Below the pieces are notes generated by a model. The model did no database searches. It worked only from the letters and a program-made list of their open reading frames with translations, and was not told the origin of the DNA. DNA of 64,000 bases from VBOC01 sp964512655. GTDB lineage: Bacteria; Bacteroidota; Ignavibacteria; UBA10030; SZUA-254. The DNA lies in contig CAZEJT010000012.1 in the NCBI GenBank assembly GCA_964512655.1, forward strand, positions 17,131-81,130. Direction: 5' to 3'. The position numbers and the translations under genes were made by a program. Shown one piece after another: positions 52,214 through 60,629 of this stretch; positions within the stretch are counted from its first letter, which is position 1; every line of letters begins with the position of its first letter.

Positions 52214-53896
52214 TTACTTGTGTGCTTGCTGAATAATAAACGCTATTCCGATGATGACGCTCAGAACCGCAGCCGACTGGCTCGCCACCGCCATGTAATA
52301 CGAGAAAGGCCTGTCCGGCTCTGCCGGTACCCAGACATAATCTCCTTCCTCGATCGATGTCGCGCCTGGCTCCAGCCATTGCTTGGTTTTTGCTTTGATG
52401 ACCCTCAGACTTCCTCCATTTGCGCGGTCGGTGTAACCGCCCGCCTTTGACACGTAGTACTTTGCGTCCTTCCCGCTGATGAAGGGAACATGGCCGGGTT
52501 GAGCCACTTGCCCGAACACGTACACGGTCTTCCCACGGGAAGGAATCAAGACCTGATCCTCCGCCTGGAGGATGATATCCTGAGTAGAGTCGTGCTGCAG
52601 GAACAGTTTCTCGAAATCCACGTTAACAGGCGCACGACGGACCCGGAGCGCGGTCTCAGCGGCATAGCCGGCGCTGTCATTTCCGAGAGGTTCGCCCCGC
52701 AGGCTCATCATCTCCTCGTTCTCGATGTTCCCGGGATCGAGAGGCTGGCGGAATATCTGGGCAGAATTGAGTGCTGCCTGGTCTGTAAATCCACCCGCTT
52801 CCCGGATCACCTCGGAAAGCCGGCTCTGGCTTTTGGTTATCGGATACGTCCCCGCATGGACCACCTCTCCGATAATGTCCACGTTATAATCCCCCCGGGT
52901 TTCAGCACGCCGCTGAACGATGAGCCTGTCGCCGGGCTCCAATGGGAGGTTCGGGGAAGCTCCGGACATGATTGCAGGGATGTTGATGATCTGCGTCGAC
53001 AGTGTCTTGCCGTCCGGGTTCATCCGCGAGAATATGGTTTGCTCCGCCAGGGCAAGATGAGTCAGGCCGTGAGCGATCTGTATGGCATCCACTACGCTGT
53101 CGCCGTCCACGTACTCATACCGCCCCGGGGTATTGACCTGCCCGTACACTGCAAACACTCCCGTTATCCACTCCTTTTTCGGAACGATGACAACGTCGCC
53201 TTCCCGCAGGTAAGGATTCCATCGGTTTTGGTGGGTGGCAAAGAACTTCGGAATATCTACCCTATCCTCTGAGCCGTCGCGATGTCGCAGGACAACATGC
53301 CGGGTCGACATTCCGTCAAGAACCGGCTGCAGATCTCCCTGCGTCTGCAATCGCGAAAGTTTGTTCGCTTCTTCAATAGCTTTGTCGACGCGGTCGGCGG
53401 CGCTCAACGTAAAGAGACCGGGGTGGAGGACTCTTCCCGCAACGCTCATTACGATCTGTCGAGGCTTTGCCAGGGTGGCAGTGATGTCGGCCTTCAGATA
53501 CTGTTTTCGCACCGCTGAAACAATCTTCTCCTTCACGCGCGCAAGCGTGAGATTTGCGACCATGACTTCCCCCACCGATGGGATGATCAGAGTCCCTTCC
53601 GGTGTAACGGGTAGCGGAAGGTTCAGCGGCGGACTCATCCAGACGTTCACTGCGATGATATCCGAGGGGCCGACGAAATACTCTTCAGGATTGATGGTGG
53701 ATTCAAGGGCAACGCCGGCGGGCTGTGCTATGCTGCTCAGCGTGGTCTTCTCCTCTTCGAGAGGGATCTCAAAATCTTCCGGTTTCTTAATAGACCGTTG
53801 AGTCTGCGAATTGAGAAACGTACATGCTCCGAGGATCAAAGCAAGCAAAAACATTCCACGGCTCGTGGCGCGATACGTGCATCCGGTGGGCGTCAA
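52214..53896 (-). CDS. Polysaccharide export outer-membrane protein (Wza-like, SLBB domains)
   Basis: This 560-residue protein has a likely lipoprotein signal (LILGAC, Cys at residue 25). The export domain (GPSDIIAVNVW, TPEGTLIIPSVGEV, A-V-EKI) lies at about 75-165. It is followed by several SLBB-type segments (VAGRVLHPGLFTLS, VYGQVNTPGRYEY, IIGEVVHAGTYPI, VFGQVAQPGHVPF) and a C-terminal hydrophobic helix. Four SLBB-like units are more than in E. coli Wza. The protein should form the outer-membrane export channel. The TTG at 53896 is supported by AAGGGG 9 bases before it; an internal ATG at 53854 is the alternative. Confidence 0.9.
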   Translation of the reverse strand: MTPTGCTYRATSRGMFLLALILGACTFLNSQTQRSIKKPEDFEIPLEEEKTTLSSIAQPAGVALESTINPEEYFVGPSDIIAVNVWMSPPLNLPLPVTPEGTLIIPSVGEVMVANLTLARVKEKIVSAVRKQYLKADITATLAKPRQIVMSVAGRVLHPGLFTLSAADRVDKAIEEANKLSRLQTQGDLQPVLDGMSTRHVVLRHRDGSEDRVDIPKFFATHQNRWNPYLREGDVVIVPKKEWITGVFAVYGQVNTPGRYEYVDGDSVVDAIQIAHGLTHLALAEQTIFSRMNPDGKTLSTQIINIPAIMSGASPNLPLEPGDRLIVQRRAETRGDYNVDIIGEVVHAGTYPITKSQSRLSEVIREAGGFTDQAALNSAQIFRQPLDPGNIENEEMMSLRGEPLGNDSAGYAAETALRVRRAPVNVDFEKLFLQHDSTQDIILQAEDQVLIPSRGKTVYVFGQVAQPGHVPFISGKDAKYYVSKAGGYTDRANGGSLRVIKAKTKQWLEPGATSIEEGDYVWVPAEPDRPFSYYMAVASQSAAVLSVIIGIAFIIQQAHK

Positions 53897-53911
53897 CGTA
53901 CGCTACCCCTT

Positions 53912-54922
53912 CTACCGCTCTTCATACATCTTCTGATAATATTGCTGATACTCGCCGCTGATAATCCTGCGCCACCATGATTCGTTCTTGAGGTACCAAT
54001 CGACGGTCTCGCCGATTCCCTTTTCAAAAGGCGTGGCGGGTTTCCATCCCAGGTCACGGGCGATCTTTGATGGATCGATCGCGTAGCGGCGGTCGTGCCC
54101 GAGGCGATCCTTGACGAAGGAGATGAGGGATTCCGGCCTTCCGAGTTTCTTGAGGACCAGTTTGACGACATCGATATTTTTCCACTCGTTGTTGCCGCCG
54201 ATGTTGTACACTTCGCCGGGCGTTCCCTTTCGCAGCACGAGATCGATCGCCGTACAATGGTCCCGGACGTGCAGCCAGTCCCTCACGTTCAATCCATCGC
54301 CGTAGACCGGGACGGACTTGTTCTCCATTGCACGCGCGATCATGAGCGGAATAAGCTTCTCGGGAAACTGATATGGCCCGTAATTGTTCGAACAGCGCGT
54401 CACGACCACGGGGAGACCGTATGTGTGCAGGAACGCGAGCGCGATATGGTCTGCGGAGGCCTTGGATGCGGCGTACGGGCTGTTCGGGGTGATCGGCGAG
54501 GTTTCGGTGAATTTCCCTTCGGAACCGAGCGAGCCGTACACCTCGTCGGTCGAGATTTGAAGATATCGCTTGATTCCGCACTCCCTCGCAACGTCGAGAA
54601 GGACTCCGGTCCCGGCGACGTTTGTCTCGATAAAGACGGCGGGACCTGCGATACTTCTATCTACGTGGGATTCCGCGGCAAAATTGACTATCGCCTCGAT
54701 GGAATGTTGCCGGACTATCGATTCGACGGTGGGCCTGTCGCAGATGTCTCCCTTGATGAAGTGATACCGCGGGTGACCCTCGAGTCCCTGGAGATTCTCG
54801 AGATTGCCCGCGTAGGTGAGCTTGTCGAGATTGACAACGGAATCGCCGGCGTGGGTTTCCAGCACATGCTGAACGTAATTGCTGCCGATGAACCCGCAGC
54901 CGCCGGTTACTAAGATTCTCAT
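53912..54922 (-). CDS. rfbB: dTDP-glucose 4,6-dehydratase
   Basis: RfbB converts dTDP-glucose to dTDP-4-keto-6-deoxyglucose, the gateway to rhamnose and other deoxysugars. The NAD-binding motif GGCGFIGSN (7-15), HVDRSI, the active-site TDE (125-127) and YAASK (Tyr150, Lys154), and the NNYGPYQFPEKLIPL block identify it well; the 336-residue length is normal. It is the first gene after the promoter at 55143-55171. The partner genes rfbA, rfbC and rfbD are not in this window, so the rest of the pathway must be elsewhere. Confidence 0.95.
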   Translation of the reverse strand: MRILVTGGCGFIGSNYVQHVLETHAGDSVVNLDKLTYAGNLENLQGLEGHPRYHFIKGDICDRPTVESIVRQHSIEAIVNFAAESHVDRSIAGPAVFIETNVAGTGVLLDVARECGIKRYLQISTDEVYGSLGSEGKFTETSPITPNSPYAASKASADHIALAFLHTYGLPVVVTRCSNNYGPYQFPEKLIPLMIARAMENKSVPVYGDGLNVRDWLHVRDHCTAIDLVLRKGTPGEVYNIGGNNEWKNIDVVKLVLKKLGRPESLISFVKDRLGHDRRYAIDPSKIARDLGWKPATPFEKGIGETVDWYLKNESWWRRIISGEYQQYYQKMYEER

Positions 54923-55248
54923 CGGTTAGAGGCCGCCCGCCATTAAGATCCCCTCATTTGTGATGAAAAACCCCAAAAATCTGAACAAATCTACGAAAAA
55001 GAGCCCCGAAAGTCAAAGAAATCACTGGAAATGAGCGCTTTGGCCGTGAAATCTTCAGATTGGCCTGATATGCGCTATATGCGGTAGCAGTGGAGCGGGG
55101 AGATCCTTCTTAAGAGTGATACGGGCGTGTCATGAGGCGTACAATATAAGGAGAACCCTGACGCTTGTCAATGGGCCGCCAGAGGGTGGGTGACGCCCGT
55201 CGGGTATCAAACTTGACGCGGTCTACAGAACGCGGCTGCCGCAGGGGA
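54923..55248. other. 326-bp intergenic region: operon promoter and long leader, no gene
   Basis: It separates the Bat operon's 3' end from rfbB. The minus-strand promoter at 55143-55171 implies a leader of about 214 bases with no convincing open frame. No terminator with a T-run was recognised behind the Bat operon. Confidence 0.75.
55143..55171 (-). promoter_or_regulatory. Strong sigma-70-like promoter of the polysaccharide operon
   Basis: The minus strand reads TTGACA (55166-55171), exactly 17 bases, then TATATT (55143-55148). Transcription should start near 55136, about 214 bases before the rfbB start codon. Confidence 0.8.
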
Positions 55249-55998
55249 CTAGATAGCTCGAATACTATCGCCTGTCAACCACCCGATTTTGCCGTCGGCG
55301 AGGCGGATTTTCTTCCATTCTCCCACTGCATCCAATAAATCCACCCTGACCCCCTCGTGAAGGACGAAGAGGTCTGTGCTCTGATTATCGGGAGCGCTTT
55401 TGACGGGAACGGAAGGGGAAAAGACGATCGCCGAGCGGTCGCTTCCTTCCTTCTTGGCCTGCTGAAGGAGACCGGTGACGCCGAGAACGCAGCAGAGGAG
55501 AGAAACCGAGGCGAGGGCGAACGAGATTCGCCGGATTGCGGGACTCCTGAAGAGAAAGAAGGCGATACCCCCGGCTGCGGCGCACCAGGCACAGACGATC
55601 ACCGCCATGGCCCACCCGTCGGATGAGTAGAGGCCGATGAATCCGTTCCACCACTCGATGAGAAACAGCTGGGGAACAGGCTCGATCTTGTCGACCACGC
55701 GGAGGTTCGCCAGCTGGAGGTTGTATGAGATGTCGTCGTCATGCGGGGAGAGCCGTCTGGCGCGCTCGTACGCGAGGATTGCCGCCGGGATATTATGTAA
55801 TTTGAAATAACAATTGCCGAGGTTGTAATAAAGCGGTGCGCTCTCGTAGCCGTTTCCAACCACCTGCTCGTAGACGGGCGCCGCCTTTTCGTACTGCGCG
55901 TCCCGATAGAGCTGGTTGGCCTGATTGAACTGTAGTCGGGATTCCTGCCCAAGGGCCACTTGGGCGGAGAGCGCCAGCATGCACCATACGAGCCTCAT
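55249..55998 (-). CDS. batE: BatE-like TPR and SH3-type membrane protein
   Basis: The protein has 249 residues: a signal peptide (to about residue 18), TPR-like repeats (about 20-100, with APLYYNLGNCYFKL), two membrane segments (about 125-150 and 160-180), and a C-terminal SH3-like domain (about 190-249, with VLHEGVRVDLLDAVGEWKKI and GKIGWL). This order is that of BatE at the end of Bacteroidota Bat operons, linked to aerotolerance and envelope stress. Its ATG overlaps the batD stop codon. Confidence 0.85.
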   Translation of the reverse strand: MRLVWCMLALSAQVALGQESRLQFNQANQLYRDAQYEKAAPVYEQVVGNGYESAPLYYNLGNCYFKLHNIPAAILAYERARRLSPHDDDISYNLQLANLRVVDKIEPVPQLFLIEWWNGFIGLYSSDGWAMAVIVCAWCAAAGGIAFFLFRSPAIRRISFALASVSLLCCVLGVTGLLQQAKKEGSDRSAIVFSPSVPVKSAPDNQSTDLFVLHEGVRVDLLDAVGEWKKIRLADGKIGWLTGDSIRAI

Positions 55999-57851
55999 CT
56001 CAGTTGATCCTCGATCTCCGAGATGATACCGATTGCCTGGTGGTATACGCCGTCCATCTGCAGAGAATCTGAGGAGGGCGCAAATCGGGCGTACTCACAC
56101 TCTTCGATCGCTCGGCTCAGTTTCGTTATCGCATCCTCCGAAACACTCCGCGATGCGAGAGCCGTATTCACCAGCTCAACCGAGAGATCGGATGGAGGAA
56201 TGCCCAGCTTGTCGCCGATGTACCCCCACAACGCGCGCGATACCTCGGCGTAGAACTGCTCCCTGTTCTTCTGATGGAGAAACTTCTTTGCCACAACCAG
56301 CCGGCGCCGGGCCATTTTACGCGCCTTTCTATTCTTGAGCCCGGCCACATCGCCGAGGACCCTTTCACGCCGCCTCGCAAAAAAAATGAACCCCACGAAG
56401 CCAAAGAGCGGACTGAATGAGAGAGCATAGAATAACGGCGAGCCCGCGAACGTCTCTCCCCTGCGGCGAAGCGAAAGGTCTTCGCTCTTGATGAACCTGA
56501 TATCCTCTCCCAACAGCTTCACGTCTTCTTTGCTCAACCCGGATGAGGCCCCCCCGGCAAGATCAGCGCCTCTTGCCACGGAGAGGGTGAAGACCGGGCT
56601 CGACGAAGCGGCATAGGCTTTCTTCTCGACATCGTAATACGCAAAGGGGATTGAGGGAATCTTCATCTCACCGGCATGCCGTGGGAGGAGAAGGTATTCG
56701 AAAGTCCGGCTCCCGCCAATCTCATCTCCCTGGTGCGTGATGTTGTCGGAGATCTTGGGATCGTAGCGTTCGATGTCCGGCGGTACCTTCACCTCCGGGG
56801 CCTGGAGAAGCTTGAGGTTGCCCCTGCCGCCGATCTTCACTTTGAGCGTGACCGGCTCGTTCGTCTTCGTTTCGCGTTTGTCGAGCCAAGCCTCCATCGT
56901 AAATTTTCCCACCGCGCCGTTAAATCCCGGCGGAACGTTTGCGGTGGGGAGCGGCATCACCGTAACGGAGACCGGTTCGCTGGTCACCTTGTGATTCACG
57001 GTCTCCACATTGCCGAAGAAGGGGTCGTTGAAAAACTGGTTGAAGAAATCGTTCGGGCGCTTTCGCGTCTGCACCTGTACAGCGCACATGACCTCCATCG
57101 GGTCGATCTGAAGCGTCCCGCTGCGCTGGGGATAGAGCGCGACCTTTCTGAGGATCCCGACACGATACGATTTTCCGTTGATCGTCTCCGTTGTCAGCTG
57201 GACCTGCTTCGGCACATCGAGGTCCTCGCTCCAGAAACCGGTCAAAGACGAGCCCTTCGTGAGGTTGTAACTCGAGATGTTCACCCGGGTATAGATCTTG
57301 TATGTCGCCGTGATCTGTTCTCCCTGGACGACACGCGACTTGTCGAGTTTCACTCTCAGAAGCAAATTGTCGCTGATTTGTTTGTCGATGTCCGTTCCAC
57401 CCTGCTGCTGAGCCTGCTGGCCGGGTTGGCCGGCTTGGGACGACCCTTTGACGACTTCGATGGCAATGGGCTGGGTCTGGAGCTTTTTTCCGCCGGCATC
57501 GATCGTCGCGGAGCCGATCGTGAATTTCCCGGCGGCCTTCGGCTGGAGGACGTAGCTGTACGAAACCGACGAAGAGACGGAGCCATTCATGATCTGCATG
57601 CTCGTCGACTGGTTAGGTCCGGAGAGGAGCACGAAATCATTGAAAGAAGGAGGCTGGAAATTGCTTCCGCCGCTTGTTCCCCCGAGAGAGAATGTAACCT
57701 CGAGTTGTTCGCCGACCCCCAACCGGTTCCTGTCCACAGATGAGGAGAATGCCGGGCCCTGCGCGAGCGCCCCCGACACAAGGACAAGGCAGAGGACGGC
57801 CGCCAGCCCGATCCCCTTAAGGGAGCCCGATTTCAACCGGTGCCCCGGCAT
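55995..57851 (-). CDS. batD: BatD-like membrane protein
   Basis: A signal peptide (about 1-29, ending SGALAQ) is followed by a long periplasmic beta-rich part with Ig-like strands. VGEQLEVTFSLGG near the N terminus and a Gln-rich linker (SQAGQPGQQAQQQGG) are visible. One membrane segment (about residues 465-487, FYALSFSPLFGFVGFIFFA) and a cytoplasmic C-terminal helical domain follow. This matches the BatD family. The start is set to ATG 57851, which overlaps the batC stop (TGATG); GTG and TTG codons directly upstream are alternatives. BatD probably works with the von Willebrand proteins BatA and BatB. Confidence 0.87.
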   Translation of the reverse strand: MPGHRLKSGSLKGIGLAAVLCLVLVSGALAQGPAFSSSVDRNRLGVGEQLEVTFSLGGTSGGSNFQPPSFNDFVLLSGPNQSTSMQIMNGSVSSSVSYSYVLQPKAAGKFTIGSATIDAGGKKLQTQPIAIEVVKGSSQAGQPGQQAQQQGGTDIDKQISDNLLLRVKLDKSRVVQGEQITATYKIYTRVNISSYNLTKGSSLTGFWSEDLDVPKQVQLTTETINGKSYRVGILRKVALYPQRSGTLQIDPMEVMCAVQVQTRKRPNDFFNQFFNDPFFGNVETVNHKVTSEPVSVTVMPLPTANVPPGFNGAVGKFTMEAWLDKRETKTNEPVTLKVKIGGRGNLKLLQAPEVKVPPDIERYDPKISDNITHQGDEIGGSRTFEYLLLPRHAGEMKIPSIPFAYYDVEKKAYAASSSPVFTLSVARGADLAGGASSGLSKEDVKLLGEDIRFIKSEDLSLRRRGETFAGSPLFYALSFSPLFGFVGFIFFARRRERVLGDVAGLKNRKARKMARRRLVVAKKFLHQKNREQFYAEVSRALWGYIGDKLGIPPSDLSVELVNTALASRSVSEDAITKLSRAIEECEYARFAPSSDSLQMDGVYHQAIGIISEIEDQLR

Positions 57852-58615
57852 CACCAATCCTTCTCCACTTTCACGCGAGCGGGGATTTTGCGGTGAAGTT
57901 TTTTCTGGACGTTTTTCTCCTCGTTTTTCAGGGCCTCCAGGATGCGCTCGGCGTCCTCCTTTGATATCTGTTGTTTCTTCTGCTGTGCCTGCTGCATTTG
58001 CTGCTGATCGTTCTTCTGATCCTTCTCTTTCTGCTCGTCGTTTTTCTGCTGATCCTGCTTCTGTTCATCCTTCTTCTGCTGGTCTTCTTTCTGCTGATCC
58101 TTCTTTTGCTGATCCTGCTTCTTCTTATCGTCCTTCTTCTGATCCTTGTTCTGCTGCTGTTGCTGCTGCTGCTGTTGCTGCTGCTGCTGGCGCCGGAGAA
58201 GGGCCTTGGCATACTCCAGATTATACTTCGTGTCGGCGTCGTTCGGGTTCTGCTTGAGGGCCTCCTTGTAGGCCCCGATGCTCTCGGGGAGTTTCTGCTC
58301 CTTGAGAAGCGCGTTCCCGAGGTTATGCAATGCCTGGGCCTTGAGCGACGGGTCTTTCAGTTTCTGTGCGGACGCGCCGTACTGCTCGGCCGCCTCGCCG
58401 TATCTCCCCTGCTTGTAGAGCGCATCCCCCAGATCGAACGTGCCCGGCACCAGGTCGTTGTTCTTTTCCAGCGCCTTCCTGTAATTGACCTCCGCATCCG
58501 GGAACTTGCTGGCATTGTACGAGCGGTTTCCTTCGCGGATGAGCGACCGTTCCGATTGGGAGCGCACCGGCGCGACGCACGCCAAACAGCAGGCAAGGAT
58601 CCAGATGTTCTTCAC
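57851..58615 (-). CDS. batC: BatC-like TPR lipoprotein or secreted protein with 13-glutamine tract
   Basis: This protein has 254 residues with a signal peptide (VKNIWILACCLACVAPVRSQ). The GTG start at 58615 overlaps the batB stop and has GGAGA 6 bases before it, so it is preferred to the ATG at 58639. TPR repeats cover about 25-135 (YNASKFPDAEVNYRKAL, LHNLGNALLKEQKLPESI). Residues 143-155 are 13 consecutive glutamines (CAG with two CAA). Residues 156-215 are a Lys/Gln/Asp-rich, probably unstructured linker, before a short helical end. The TPR part suggests a scaffold in the Bat complex. Confidence 0.85.
   Translation of the reverse strand: MKNIWILACCLACVAPVRSQSERSLIREGNRSYNASKFPDAEVNYRKALEKNNDLVPGTFDLGDALYKQGRYGEAAEQYGASAQKLKDPSLKAQALHNLGNALLKEQKLPESIGAYKEALKQNPNDADTKYNLEYAKALLRRQQQQQQQQQQQQQNKDQKKDDKKKQDQQKKDQQKEDQQKKDEQKQDQQKNDEQKEKDQKNDQQQMQQAQQKKQQISKEDAERILEALKNEEKNVQKKLHRKIPARVKVEKDW
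58152..58190 (-). repeat. CAG/CAA trinucleotide run in batC
   Basis: Thirteen glutamine codons in the pattern CAG4-CAA-CAG4-CAA-CAG3 are followed by a further Gln/Lys/Asp-coding region of low complexity. Changes in the number of units would keep the frame. Confidence 0.85.
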
Positions 58616-59649
58616 GCCGATTCTCCGAAGAGATTCCATTTCGAAAAGAGGCGGCTGCGCCGTTCCGACAGGAGAAACTCGATCAGGAGGAGAAGCATTG
58701 CGGCACCGAGGAAATACTGGAACCGATCCTCGTATTCCGTGAAGACTTTCGCCCCGAACTCTTTCTTCTCCATCGACTCGACCTCCTTGAAGACGGCGTC
58801 GAGCTCATGCTGTTCATTGGTGGCGCGGATAAAGCGTCCGCCTCCCGCCTCGGCGATCTGGGTCAGCGCCTGCTCGTCGAGTTTGGTGATCACGGTGTTG
58901 CCGTCAACATCCTTCTTGAATCCAACCTGTGCGTTGTTCTGGTATGCCGGGATGGGCGCTCCCCCCGGAGACCCCATCCCGATCGTATGAATCACGGCCC
59001 CGTCAGCGTGAGCTTCTTTGGCCGCCGCGATTGCGTCGTCTTCGTGATTCTCCCCGTCGGTGATCAGCACGATCACCTTGTATTTGCGCTCGCCCGACGA
59101 GAACGACTTCATCGCGAGACGGATCGCCGAACCGATCGCGGTGCCGGGCACCGGGACGACGTCCACGTCGATGGTGCTCAGGATGAGCCGCGCGGCGGAA
59201 TAGTCGGTCGTGAGCGGGAGCTGGAGGTAGCTCTCTCCCGCGAAGACGATCAGCCCGATCCGGTCGTTCTGCAGCTTGTCGAGCATCCTCGCTATCTCCT
59301 GCTTGGCGCTCTCGAGGCGGTTGGGCTTGATGTCTTCTGCCTTCATGCTGTTCGACACATCGAGCGCGATCATGATGTCGACTCCCTCCCTCTTCACCTC
59401 CTCCATCTTCGTCCCGATCTGCGGGTTTGCGACGCCGAGGATCAGGAAACCGAGAGCGCCGAAGAGGAGGGCGAACTTCGCCGCCTTCTTGAGCGTGCTG
59501 CTCGCAGGCATGAGGCGCCGGAGGAGATCCATGTTCCCGAGCGTCTCGAGCGCTTTCCTCCTCGCCCGGAGTGCCAGCACGAAAACGGCCGCCAGAACCG
59601 GAAGGAGGAACAGGAGATAGAGATATTCGCCGTGGGCGAATCGAATCAT
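58612..59649 (-). CDS. batB: BatB-like von Willebrand factor A membrane protein
   Basis: This 345-residue protein starts at ATG 59649 (overlapping batA's stop); the longer open frame upstream is batA in another frame. Two N-terminal membrane segments (about 8-27 and 57-75) precede a VWA domain (about 90-290) with the metal-site motif DVSNS (97-101), GLIVFAGESYLQLPLT and ITDGENHEDD. A last membrane segment lies near residues 312-328. BatA and BatB are thought to form a heteromeric periplasm-facing complex. Confidence 0.9.
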   Translation of the reverse strand: MIRFAHGEYLYLLFLLPVLAAVFVLALRARRKALETLGNMDLLRRLMPASSTLKKAAKFALLFGALGFLILGVANPQIGTKMEEVKREGVDIMIALDVSNSMKAEDIKPNRLESAKQEIARMLDKLQNDRIGLIVFAGESYLQLPLTTDYSAARLILSTIDVDVVPVPGTAIGSAIRLAMKSFSSGERKYKVIVLITDGENHEDDAIAAAKEAHADGAVIHTIGMGSPGGAPIPAYQNNAQVGFKKDVDGNTVITKLDEQALTQIAEAGGGRFIRATNEQHELDAVFKEVESMEKKEFGAKVFTEYEDRFQYFLGAAMLLLLIEFLLSERRSRLFSKWNLFGESA

Positions 59650-60629
59650 GGGATTTTTCTGAACATCGTCTGTGAAAAAAACACCTCCAGCAGCAAAAAC
59701 AATCCCGCGAACATCGCGGCCTGATAGAACTCCTCTCGGTGCCTGTGAAACTGCGTTACCTCGATTTTGGTCTTTTCGAGCCGGTCGATTTCCGCGTAGA
59801 TGTCTTTCAGCGTCCGGTTGTCCGTCGCGCGGAAGTACTTTCCTCCTGTCTCGGTCGCAATCTTCTGGAGGAGCGCCTCGTCGATCTCCGCAGGAATGCT
59901 CTGGTACTGCACGCCGAAGGGCGTCTGGACGGGATAGGGAGCCATCCCTTGCGTTCCCACTCCTATGGTGTAGACCCGTATGCCGTATTCCTGAGCGATG
60001 CCCGCCGCGGTGAGAGGATCGATGAAACCCCGGTTGTTCACGCCGTCGGTCAGAAGGATCACGACGCGGCTCTTTGCCTTGCTTTCCTTCAGGCGGCTCA
60101 CGGCAGTTGCGAGGCCCATCCCGATCGCGGTCCCATCCTCGACCATGCCTGCCTTGACTTCTTTCAGGAGGTTGATGAGGACTGGATGATCGAGCGTCAG
60201 CGGGCACTGTGTAAAGCTCTCTCCCGCGAAAATAACGAGGCCGATCCTGTCGTTGGAACGCCCGTCCACGAAATCGGCCGCAACGCGCTTCGCCGCCTCG
60301 ATGCGGTTCGGCTTGAAGTCCTCCGCGAGCATGCTCCCCGAGATGTCGGTCGCAAGCACGATGTCGATTCCCTCGGTTGTGACGTTTTCGCCGCGGTCGG
60401 TCGACTGCGGACGGGCGAGCGCTACCACGAGGAGCGCCACCGCGAGAAGGCGGAGAACGAAGAGCGCATGGCGTAGCCGCTGGCGCCAGGTCCTCGGCAC
60501 GGAATGGAACACTCTGACCGTCGACAGTTGAAGTTCCGCAAGCTGATGTTTCTGCCTCTTCCAGTACCAGATCGCCATCGCGGGGATGAGGGCGAGGAGG
60601 AGGAAATATTCGGGATTCGCGAAGGTCAC
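59646..60629 (-). CDS. batA: BatA-like von Willebrand factor A membrane protein
   Basis: This protein has 327 residues, with a GTG start at 60629 overlapping the preceding stop (GTGA). An N-terminal membrane segment (about 8-22) and a second one (about 54-71) are followed by a VWA domain with DISGS (95-99), GLVIFAGESFTQCPLT and LLTDGVNNRG, so the metal-binding residues are intact. A C-terminal membrane segment is at about 305-320. It is the typical BatA partner of the following BatB. Confidence 0.9.
   Translation of the reverse strand: MTFANPEYFLLLALIPAMAIWYWKRQKHQLAELQLSTVRVFHSVPRTWRQRLRHALFVLRLLAVALLVVALARPQSTDRGENVTTEGIDIVLATDISGSMLAEDFKPNRIEAAKRVAADFVDGRSNDRIGLVIFAGESFTQCPLTLDHPVLINLLKEVKAGMVEDGTAIGMGLATAVSRLKESKAKSRVVILLTDGVNNRGFIDPLTAAGIAQEYGIRVYTIGVGTQGMAPYPVQTPFGVQYQSIPAEIDEALLQKIATETGGKYFRATDNRTLKDIYAEIDRLEKTKIEVTQFHRHREEFYQAAMFAGLFLLLEVFFSQTMFRKIP

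Noticed and set aside
55083..55094. An ops/JUMPstart-like sequence (GCGGTAGCAG) near the polysaccharide operon
   Set aside because: It lies on the plus strand, while the operon is on the minus strand, and no plus-strand gene follows. It also differs from the consensus at key sites.
58612..60207. A 531-residue reading of the BatB gene, and a 406-residue reading of the BatD-like gene (60626-61846)
   Set aside because: The extra N-terminal parts are out-of-frame readings of the upstream genes. The overlapping ATG or GTG starts give family-length proteins.
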